A stretch of 24,093 nt of DNA from CAYMRB01 sp964392615. GTDB lineage: Bacteria; Planctomycetota; UBA8108. The stretch is from positions 1 to 24,093 of the forward strand of contig CAYMRB010000107.1 of assembly GCA_964392615.1 (NCBI GenBank), written 5' to 3'. The notes beneath the pieces were generated by a model. The model had not been told where the DNA came from. It was given only the letters and a program-made list of their open reading frames with translations, and ran no database searches. The position numbers were made by a program, and so were the translations under genes. Of the stretch, positions 14,799 through 21,572 are shown piece after piece. The stretch's first letter is position 1; every line of letters starts with the position of its first letter.

Positions 14799-15836
14799 AT
14801 GCCTACGAAACGAATGACTACTCGGCTGTGTGCTTCGCTCGCGTGCGGGCTACTGCTGGCTTCGTGCGAGAGTGCCGGAGGCGGAGGTGGAGGGGGCGGC
14901 GGCGGTGGAATGGCGACGTGTCCGGAGGACGGCGGCGTCGCGAACTTCCTACGGTTCGCTGCAGGTCGCGTTGCGGGGCTCGAAGCCGTCAACTTCATCC
15001 GCGGTGACGCGAACGCGAACGGCGGGCACGAGATCACCGACGCGGTCCGAACGTTCGGCTTCCTCTTCCTCGGCGATCCGTTGGTGCTCGAGTGCTCCGA
15101 CGCGGCGGACTCCAACGACTCCGGCCTCGTCGACCTGGCGGATGGAATCTACACTCTGAACTTCCTGTTCACCGGCGGGCCACCGCCGCCGAGCCCGTAT
15201 CCGGAGTGTGCCGGCGATCCGACGGACGATGGGCTGGACTGCGAGAGCTTCGATCCCTGCGCGTCCGGCGGGGAGTGCATGACGGTCGCCGACTTGAACG
15301 CGATCGCACGCGATCTCCTGCCGCCGGAGATCTGTCTGCCGCCCGGCATCTTCGGTCTCTCAGGCGCCTTGACGGTCGAGATCTGCCCCGAGCCCGCGGC
15401 GGGCGGCTGTCCGGAAGTCGGCGAGCCCGGCTGTGCGATCGCGATCCGAGTCGTCGACTGCGAGCTGAACCGCGCGAAGAGCGAGATCGTGATGCACGTC
15501 GAGGGAGAGACGATCGACCTGCCGCTGAGCATCGCCGCGAGCGGTCTCGAGAACCTCTGCAGGATCGATGCCGCGTTCGTCGTCGACGCGCGGTTGCCGC
15601 TCTACCTCGCGAGCGCCCCCGACGGGACGCTCGAGATCGTCGACATCCACGAACCGGTGCTGAGCTCTATCGACGTCGAGCTCACGACGCGAGGCGGTGT
15701 GCTGTGCGATGCGTTCGCCGCTCTCGAGGATCACGTCGTGGCAGTGAAGCTGCGCGAGGTCGAGGCGACGGCCTCGCGCCGGGTCGCGGAGATGCGGGAG
15801 GCCTTCGTCGGAGCGCGAATCTGCGCGCCGGATTGA
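14799..15836 (+). CDS. Lipoprotein with paired EF-hand/dockerin-like module
   Basis: 345 aa. Lipobox LLLASC gives lipidated Cys23; an 11-residue polyglycine linker follows (27-37). Residues about 67-150 carry two EF-hand-like loops, RGDANANGGHEITD (loop at about 70-81) and DADSNDSG-type DSNDSGLVDLADG (about 104-115). Each is followed by a helix ending in FLF(L/T)G, then the GGPPPPSPYPEC and DPTDDGLDCESF signature of planctomycete dockerin-like modules. The C-terminal about 195 residues (cysteine-containing, beta-rich) are unrecognised. GGAGG at 14784-14788 suits ATG 14799 (10 nt). The in-frame ATG at 14790 overlaps the Calx-beta stop as ATGA but sits only 1 nt from the Shine-Dalgarno. Close coupling with the Calx-beta gene suggests the two work together at the cell surface. 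Confidence 0.82.
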   Translation: MPTKRMTTRLCASLACGLLLASCESAGGGGGGGGGGGMATCPEDGGVANFLRFAAGRVAGLEAVNFIRGDANANGGHEITDAVRTFGFLFLGDPLVLECSDAADSNDSGLVDLADGIYTLNFLFTGGPPPPSPYPECAGDPTDDGLDCESFDPCASGGECMTVADLNAIARDLLPPEICLPPGIFGLSGALTVEICPEPAAGGCPEVGEPGCAIAIRVVDCELNRAKSEIVMHVEGETIDLPLSIAASGLENLCRIDAAFVVDARLPLYLASAPDGTLEIVDIHEPVLSSIDVELTTRGGVLCDAFAALEDHVVAVKLREVEATASRRVAEMREAFVGARICAPD

Positions 15837-15927
15837 GACCGGCGCGTGAGGTTCGGCGGTAGATTCTGCGCCGCGCCGCCCTGGATCGGGGTACGATCGC
15901 TGCTTTCCGCACGCGGGAGATCGGCTG

Positions 15928-16497
15928 ATGCGTAGTGGAGCGAAGAAGGCGGTGGTGTGGACCTGCGGCCTCGGCATCATCCTGATCGTCGGCGCCACCG
16001 TCGCATCCTGGGACGCGCTGGCGGAGCGCTATTGGATCTGGAAGCTCGAGGAGGGCGATGCGACGACCGCGCTCGCCGCGGCGCAGGAGCTGTCGCGGCG
16101 ACAGTCGCTGCGCGCAGTGCGTCCGCTCATCCGCCGCATCCGTGCGACGTCGACCGAGGCGGCCTCGGGCTGCGTGGGCGGCCGTCTCGCCTTCATCGTC
16201 GGGGCCGAGCGGAACGAGCCGGACGTCGCGGAGTACACGGACGTCTACCTGCCTCCGTTCGCGTTGTGCCTGCATGGCATCGGTCCGTCGGTCACGTCCG
16301 CTCTCGATCCGGAGATCGAGGCGCTCGAGACGGAGCTCCCGGTACTCGGCGAGAGCGGCGCGGCGGTCGGACGCGCGCGGCGGGAGGCCACTCGGACGCT
16401 CCATGTGCTGCGGTGTGTGCGGCACGCGTGGCGCGACGAGAAGGTCACCGTGCACGTCGAGATGCCGGTCCAGAACCGGCAGATGATCACTTTCTGA
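15928..16497 (+). CDS. Membrane-anchored hypothetical protein, paralogue 1
   Basis: 189 aa; not assigned to a family I know. Start ATG 15928 has GGGAG 8 nt upstream. A basic N-terminus is followed by one transmembrane helix (about residues 8-28, WTCGLGIILIVGATVASW). The rest is soluble and mostly helical. Residues 45-72 (TTALAAAQELSRRQSLRAVR) look like a HEAT-type helical pair. Two motifs, YLPPFALCLHGIGP and RTLHVLRCVRHAWRD, are shared with the downstream paralogue. The absence of a signal-peptidase site suggests the body is anchored outside the membrane by its N-terminal helix, but orientation is inferred. It follows the lipoprotein gene by 91 nt on the same strand and could share its transcript. 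Confidence 0.75.
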   Translation: MRSGAKKAVVWTCGLGIILIVGATVASWDALAERYWIWKLEEGDATTALAAAQELSRRQSLRAVRPLIRRIRATSTEAASGCVGGRLAFIVGAERNEPDVAEYTDVYLPPFALCLHGIGPSVTSALDPEIEALETELPVLGESGAAVGRARREATRTLHVLRCVRHAWRDEKVTVHVEMPVQNRQMITF

Positions 16498-16516
16498 GCG
16501 CGACGGAGATCCTGCG

Positions 16517-17080
16517 ATGCACAGCGGCGCGAAGAAAGTGGTCGTCTGGGCCTGCGGCCTCGGCGTGATCGTGCTCGTCGGCGCGACCATCGCGTCGTGG
16601 AACGCGCTGGCGGAACACTACTGGCTCTGGAAGCTCGAGAGCGACGACTCGGCGACCTCGTTCGCCGCGGCGCAGGAGCTGTCGCGTCGAGGATCGCTGC
16701 GCGCGGTGCGTCCGCTCGTCGCTCGTGTCCGCGCGACGCCGACCGAGGCCGCCCAGGGTTGGAGGAGCCCGTCGCTATCGGGACGAGAGCCGCTGGTCGA
16801 GGTCCGGGTCGCGAAGTACACGGAGGTCTACTTGCCACCGTTCGCGCTGTGCCTGCACGGTGTCGGCCCGGCAGCAGCCGCGGTTCTGGAGCGAGAGATG
16901 TCGGCGCTCGAACGGGAGGCGTCGACGCTGCCTTCGCGCGGTGGGGCGGCGGCCGATCGAGCGCGGGGTCAGGAGATCGCGCGGACGCTGCACGCGCTGC
17001 ACTGCGTGCGGCGGGCATGGCGCGACCCGAGTCTCACGGTGCACGGCGAGATGCCGGTTCAGGTCATGATCTTCGATTGA
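16517..17080 (+). CDS. Membrane-anchored hypothetical protein, paralogue 2
   Basis: 187 aa, tandem paralogue of the preceding gene, 19 nt after its stop, with GGAG 8 nt before ATG 16517. The first 79 residues are identical at 58 positions, covering the basic start, transmembrane helix (ACGLGVIVLVGATIASW) and HEAT-like segment (SFAAAQELSRRGSLRAVRPL). The middle diverges (residues about 80-98). Conservation returns in YLPPFALCLHGVGP and in RTLHALHCVRRAWRD..LTVHGEMPVQ near the end. The conserved Cys-His-containing motifs may be functional or structural. No family recognised. The pair looks like a recent gene duplication and would be co-transcribed. Confidence 0.75.
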   Translation: MHSGAKKVVVWACGLGVIVLVGATIASWNALAEHYWLWKLESDDSATSFAAAQELSRRGSLRAVRPLVARVRATPTEAAQGWRSPSLSGREPLVEVRVAKYTEVYLPPFALCLHGVGPAAAAVLEREMSALEREASTLPSRGGAAADRARGQEIARTLHALHCVRRAWRDPSLTVHGEMPVQVMIFD

Positions 17081-17136
17081 GCGGCCGCCCTCGTGCCGCG
17101 CGAGAGTCGAGCGGTGACGCGGAGCGTGCTCCCGCT

Positions 17137-18696
17137 TCATCTCGGCGCGTCCCGGCTGTTGGCGCGGACGCTCTCCTGCATGCTATTCGATGCGCGAGCC
17201 CGCCGCTGCTTGGCTCGTGCTTGCTCCTTGTTCTCGCCGGGATTCACGTACCACTCGCTCGGGGCGTGAGCCTCCTTGAAGATCTGGAGGAAGCGTTCGA
17301 CGACCTTCGGGTGGTCTGCGGTCACATCGTGATCGCAGGCTGGGTCACGACCGAGATGATAGAGTCGGAGTGGCTTGGCGGGGTGGGAGCGAGAGGCCCA
17401 CCACGAGTCGAGGCGCGCGCTCTGAGCGTGCGGGGAATGAGAGCCGTTCTCCCAATAGAGATACCGATGCCGGCGCTGTCGGTCCGGCTTGCCCAAGAGC
17501 GTGGGGGCGAGGCTGATGCCATCGGTCCGCGGTGGCGTGACGCCGGCCAACTCGGCGGCGGTCGCGGCGAAGTCGTAAAGCGTGCATGGGTGGGTGCTGT
17601 CCCCGGCTTCGATCGTTCCCGGCCAGGAGGCGAAGAAGGGGACGCGCATCCCGCCCTCGTGGGTGCAGGTGAACTTGCCTTTCGGCCAGGGGCCCTTGTT
17701 TGCGAACACCGGATCGTCCTGCCAGGCGGGCCGGCCAAAGTATCCCCATTGGCTGTAGCCGTTGTCGCCAGCGAAAAAGATCACCGTGCGCTTCTCGATG
17801 CCCAGTTCCTCGAGCGTGGCGACGATCGCCCCCACGGTCTGGTCTAGGCGGTTCATCATGGCCGCCCATTCCTTGTGTTTCAGGTCCCACGGTTTGTCGC
17901 GGAACTCGCCGAGATCCGGGACGATGCACGGTCCGTGCGGCAGCTGGGTGGCGTAGTAGAGAAAGAACGGCCGGTCGCGGTCGCGGCGGATGAACGCCAC
18001 CGCTTCCTTTCGAAAGAGATCCTCCGAGTAGCTCGCCTTGGCGGGGTCGGGCACGCCGTCCGGGACGAGCCGTCCGTTCTTGTCGTAGTGGTTGGTGACG
18101 TCCTCCAGCCGGTCGACGGGGCGGGAGTTGTAGCGGTAGAGCCGGCGCATGTCGAACCCGTGGTTCTCCGGGTGTCTTTCCACCTTCCCGTTGCGCATCA
18201 GGTAGTGGGGGAAGAATCCGTGCGCGCGCGCCTGGTCGTAGTAACCGTAGGCGAAGTCGAAGCCCTGCTTGTGCGGGGTGCCCTCGGTCCCGGGCAAGCC
18301 GATTCCCCATTTGCCGATGAACCCCGTTTCGTATCCGCTCTGCTTGAGGATCTCGGCGACGGTCACGTCCTCTTCCTTCAGGTGGTCCTGCCCGCGGACC
18401 GAGCGGTTGGCGCGGATGCGGCAGTGGCCCATGTGCATCCCGGTCATCAGGCTGGCCCGGGCCGGGGCGCATTCCGACGAGCCGCTGTAGGCCTGGGTGA
18501 AGCGGATCGCGTCGCCGGCCAGGCGGTCGAGGTGGGGCGTGGCGAACGCCTTTTGCCCGTAGGCGCTGAGGTCGCGATACGACAGATCGTCCGAGAGAAC
18601 GAAGATGATGTTGGGCTTGTCCGCGGCGTGTGCCGTGGCGGCAACGGGGGCGCCCATGACCAGCACCGCCAGCACGGTTTTCAGGGTTCGCTTCAT
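17137..18696 (-). CDS. Secreted formylglycine-dependent sulfatase
   Basis: 519 aa, type I sulfatase hydrolysing sulfate esters. Signal peptide residues 1-24 (MKRTLKTVLAVLVMGAPVAA). Active-site features: metal-binding Asp36-Asp37 in FVLSDDLSYRD; the CAPAR formylglycine motif with Cys76 and Arg80; Lys129 in IGKWGIG; His142; His253 in QLPHG; Asp311-Asn312 in FFAGDNGYSQWG; Lys341 before THEGGMRVPF. A formylglycine-generating enzyme or anaerobic maturase must act on Cys76. I prefer ATG 18696, which gives a clean signal peptide; an in-frame ATG at 18720 would add 8 residues and overlap the upstream gene's end. It lies 4 nt after the glycosidase stop and so is the second gene of a two-gene operon. 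The lysine/arginine-rich tail (KEQARAKQRRARAS) is unusual. Substrate probably a sulfated glycan, by context. Confidence 0.93.
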   Translation of the reverse strand: MKRTLKTVLAVLVMGAPVAATAHAADKPNIIFVLSDDLSYRDLSAYGQKAFATPHLDRLAGDAIRFTQAYSGSSECAPARASLMTGMHMGHCRIRANRSVRGQDHLKEEDVTVAEILKQSGYETGFIGKWGIGLPGTEGTPHKQGFDFAYGYYDQARAHGFFPHYLMRNGKVERHPENHGFDMRRLYRYNSRPVDRLEDVTNHYDKNGRLVPDGVPDPAKASYSEDLFRKEAVAFIRRDRDRPFFLYYATQLPHGPCIVPDLGEFRDKPWDLKHKEWAAMMNRLDQTVGAIVATLEELGIEKRTVIFFAGDNGYSQWGYFGRPAWQDDPVFANKGPWPKGKFTCTHEGGMRVPFFASWPGTIEAGDSTHPCTLYDFAATAAELAGVTPPRTDGISLAPTLLGKPDRQRRHRYLYWENGSHSPHAQSARLDSWWASRSHPAKPLRLYHLGRDPACDHDVTADHPKVVERFLQIFKEAHAPSEWYVNPGENKEQARAKQRRARASNSMQESVRANSRDAPR

Positions 18697-18700
18697 CGCT

Positions 18701-21112
18701 TCATCGCTCCATCGCTTCATTCCAGGTGACGGACCACTTCACCGCGGCGTTCTTGTCGCTGGTGAGAGTGAGCCGGGAGAGGCCAGGCTCGCCGGACGCG
18801 ATGCCGGCCTGGCCGGTGGAAACCCGGACGCCGGTGGGACGGTGGCGGTTGTTGGCAAGGGTGATGACGAAGGGTTCGCCGCCGACAACACTGGCCGTGC
18901 CGGAATACGTCATCGCATCGCCGTCCCACTTCACGTCGGCGAGGTCGAGCAGGCCCTGCAGAATGTGGCGGCTGGTGGAGAGAAACTGCGGGTGATCCTG
19001 TTTCCGGTGCAGGGAATAGGTGAGCGCCTGGTGGGGCTCGAGGGGACGGACGATGGACTGAGTGCCCTGCCACTCGCCGAGGTACTCGTCGTTCCAGAAA
19101 TCGTAGAGGTAATAGGTGGCGTCGCTGATGTGGCCGAGGGAACCGGTGTCCGCCTGGTCGCCAGAGATCGGGACGATAACGGAGTGCGGCCGGTCGTGGT
19201 TGTTGCAGAGAATGACCTGGGACCAGTCCGGATCGACCCTGTAGGCATAGACGAAGGGATCTTCGTGGCCCTCGACGAGCATGTCGACGGGGCGGAAGGA
19301 CTGCGTTCCCCTGAGAACGGGATAGAGGCGGGTGAGGTCGCGTTGTTCCTCGGGCTTCATGCTGCCGAACGAGGTGCCGAGCTCGAGGCGCCCGGAGAGG
19401 AGCCCCACCTGGCTGAGCATGGTGCGGCGGGCATCGAGGTCCATCCTCTTGAAGGACTTGCCGTCCGGGTAATAGCCGAAGACACTGCGGTTCTTGTACC
19501 AGCGCAGGCCGATGCGGGAGGCCATCTCCGGCTCGAAGTGGGAAGAGTCCCCCCAGACGCGTTGGAGATCGACGATGCCGGCGGTGACGTCGAGCCGGGG
19601 GGTGCCGTACTCGCCGAGGTTGCGTTCGTGGAGGTAGGCGTTCTCGCCAAGTCCTTCGCGGGCGAGTTGGAAGTGCCTTCGATAGGCGGAAGTGGTGGTG
19701 TAGGAGTTGTCTTCGAAGCCACCGTCCTGGCACCAGGCGGATTCCGGGTAGTCGAACTTGATACCCTGCATGCCCTGCTTGCGAAGGCGTCTCCACATCG
19801 CGAGGGTGTGAGCCTGAAAGCCGGGGTCGGTGTAGTCGTATTTCACATAGGGCATGTGATGCCGGTGCTCGGCGTGGAGACGGGAGATGTCGTTGTTCAG
19901 CATCCACTCGGGATGTTCGGCGGCGAAATCGTTGGAAGGGAGGTTGGCCTGGAAGTAGGTGAACGGGATGCCACCGAGCTCATGCAGCTTGCCGCAGAAC
20001 TTGCCGAATGTCTCGTATGGGGGAACGAGGGACTTGTAGCGGGCCCAGTGCGCGTCGTCCCACCAGCCCTGCTGGGTGTCGCCACGGTTGCTGTAGCAGT
20101 AGTAGTCGGGTTCGAGGCGGATGGCGACCGGAGTGTAGCTCAGGATGCCGGACTTCGCCGCGAGCTCCATCTGGCCGACGAGCTCCTTGGAGTCGTTGAT
20201 GTGGCGGCGTTCACCGTATCCGCTGGAAACCAGCCAGCCGCAGAGGGTGGGGAAGTCGTAGGCGTTGGGCCTGGCCCGGTTGGCCGTGCGCATGGCGAGG
20301 CCGTAGCGCTCGAGAGAGACGAAGGGATCGGTGGTGGAGAAATCCAGGAAGACGGTGTCGGCGGCGTCGTACGTGGTGCCGGGGACGATGCGTTTTCCCT
20401 GGGGATCTTCGATCGTGACGGTGAGCCGTCGTTTCTTCTCGTCGAGATGGATGCGGCGGAGGAACTCGCGGTACTTCAGTCCTCCGACGACGAGAGAGAG
20501 GCGTTGTCCGTCGACCTTGCCGGTGGCGAGCAGGTTATTGAAGGCCTCGATCTCGAGTCCGTTCTGGACGCGGTTTCTCTCGGCGCCTGCGCCACCGCGC
20601 AGGACCTGGGGGCTGGCGATCTTCTTGCCCGGCAGGAATCTCGCCTTGTCGATGATTCCGATCCTGGTGACGCGGGCAGGGATGGATCGGTGGTTGGTGA
20701 CGGAGAAGCCGAGAATGGCAAACGGGAGCTCGTCATAGACGGAGATGTGAAGGGTCTTGATGAGACGATATCCACCGTCGGGCGTCTCGACGAAGGTCAG
20801 TCGTTTTCCCGCGCCGAACTCGTCGTCCAGCTCGGCAGCCTGCCACGTGCGGGTGGGGGCTTTGCGTTGTCGCCAACCGGTCTCGTCGACGGTGAAGCGC
20901 GCGTCGGAGAATGCGGTGATCCCGGAGCGGAGATCCGTTCCGGAGTAGGCCCCGGACCTCAGATCATAGGTCAGGCGGAGCGCCTCGTTCTCGACGGAGA
21001 CGCTGTTGCCTTGCGCAGAGATCTCGACCGCCTGGAGGGCTTCCCGCTCGGTCACATGGCTCATCACAACGGCCAAGCCGGAGACCAACAGGCACTTCTT
21101 CAAGACAGTCAT
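18701..21112 (-). CDS. Secreted glycoside hydrolase, alpha-galactosidase (clan GH-D/GH36)-like
   Basis: 803 aa with an N-terminal signal sequence (MTVLKKCLLVSGLAVVMSH). Architecture as read: an N-terminal beta-sandwich (about 28-290, with RLTYDLRSGAYSG), a TIM-barrel-like catalytic region (about 300-600) and C-terminal beta domains (about 620-803). In the barrel, GIKFDYPES places Asp454 where clan GH-D enzymes have the KxD nucleophile, and RVWGDSSHFEPEM places Asp522 as candidate acid/base. These assignments are by motif position only. Start: ATG 21112 with GAGGG 6-7 nt upstream; a GTG one codon earlier is possible. It is the first gene of the operon with the sulfatase, pointing to degradation of a sulfated galactan-like or similar polysaccharide. 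Exact GH family is uncertain; a divergent or unclassified family is possible. Confidence 0.75.
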   Translation of the reverse strand: MTVLKKCLLVSGLAVVMSHVTEREALQAVEISAQGNSVSVENEALRLTYDLRSGAYSGTDLRSGITAFSDARFTVDETGWRQRKAPTRTWQAAELDDEFGAGKRLTFVETPDGGYRLIKTLHISVYDELPFAILGFSVTNHRSIPARVTRIGIIDKARFLPGKKIASPQVLRGGAGAERNRVQNGLEIEAFNNLLATGKVDGQRLSLVVGGLKYREFLRRIHLDEKKRRLTVTIEDPQGKRIVPGTTYDAADTVFLDFSTTDPFVSLERYGLAMRTANRARPNAYDFPTLCGWLVSSGYGERRHINDSKELVGQMELAAKSGILSYTPVAIRLEPDYYCYSNRGDTQQGWWDDAHWARYKSLVPPYETFGKFCGKLHELGGIPFTYFQANLPSNDFAAEHPEWMLNNDISRLHAEHRHHMPYVKYDYTDPGFQAHTLAMWRRLRKQGMQGIKFDYPESAWCQDGGFEDNSYTTTSAYRRHFQLAREGLGENAYLHERNLGEYGTPRLDVTAGIVDLQRVWGDSSHFEPEMASRIGLRWYKNRSVFGYYPDGKSFKRMDLDARRTMLSQVGLLSGRLELGTSFGSMKPEEQRDLTRLYPVLRGTQSFRPVDMLVEGHEDPFVYAYRVDPDWSQVILCNNHDRPHSVIVPISGDQADTGSLGHISDATYYLYDFWNDEYLGEWQGTQSIVRPLEPHQALTYSLHRKQDHPQFLSTSRHILQGLLDLADVKWDGDAMTYSGTASVVGGEPFVITLANNRHRPTGVRVSTGQAGIASGEPGLSRLTLTSDKNAAVKWSVTWNEAMER

Positions 21113-21261
21113 CACAAACCCTCTATGTTGAGCTGACGGGAGCCCTCGACGTCGTCCTCACCGGCCGAAACGTCCTCGTGGGGCTACTCTGAGGCGCCCC
21201 ACGTCGACGCGATACGACGCCAGAGACCCGGGACCCGGGACCATCACCGTGGAAACTCTCC

Positions 21262-21302
21262 ACACTCACGCGACCCAGGTCGAAAGTCAACCGCTCAAGC
21301 GG
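21262..21302 (-). promoter_or_regulatory. Candidate promoter of glycosidase-sulfatase operon (CCGCTTGAGCGGTTGACTT, then GAGTGTG)
   Basis: On the minus strand: dyad CCGCT-TG-AGCGG (21291-21302), then TTGACT (21290-21285), 17 nt, GAGTGT (21267-21262), about 150 nt before the operon's ATG. The block matches the site upstream of the PQQ-like gene at 17 of 19 bases, with the same spacing and the same -10-region hexamer. The dyad is perfect here and could bind a dimeric regulator next to the -35. Confidence 0.55.
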
Positions 21303-21488
21303 TCCCCGCCGCCACCCTTCAGAGGGAGATCGAGGATGACGCCCATCGACAGCTCTGACAGATCCTCGCGATGCCATCCGGACAGATCGAGTACCGCGAC
21401 AAGACGCGACGTTCGCGACTCAGCGAGATCTCGCGAGTAGCGGCGGGCCATGCGAGCGAGCCGGTTCGTTCACTTTCCCCGAGGAGGC

Positions 21489-21570
21489 TAAGTGCCGCCT
21501 TTCACAAATATCTGTGCATTCGAGCGGCATCTCCGCCCGCTGGCTTCGTTGCGCTCAGTCGACTATGCGC
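21489..21570. mobile_element. Possible mobile-element end or remnant
   Basis: Segment beginning GAGGCTAAGTGCCGCC, lower in GC than its neighbours, with no coding capacity, wedged between the glycosidase promoter and the stop of the next gene. A related 12-mer, GGCTAAGTGCCG, recurs near the right end of the window inside a coding frame. No target-site duplication or transposase is visible, so this is weak. Confidence 0.2.
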
Positions 21571-21572
21571 CT

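Larger units (their letters stand above)
21113..21572. other. 460-nt intergenic region upstream of glycosidase operon
   Basis: No gene. It holds the candidate promoter of the glycosidase-sulfatase operon (21262-21302). Closer to the DMFA2_C-like gene is a more AT-rich patch, 21489-21570, starting GAGGCTAAGTGCCGCC and containing CACAAATATCTGTGCATTC; this looks different from its surroundings and may be a mobile-element remnant. Confidence 0.5.

Noticed and set aside
14872..14912. Slippage-prone tract in the lipoprotein's polyglycine linker
   Set aside because: The eleven glycines use mixed GGA/GGC/GGT/GGG codons and the longest single-base run is short, so phase variation is not indicated.
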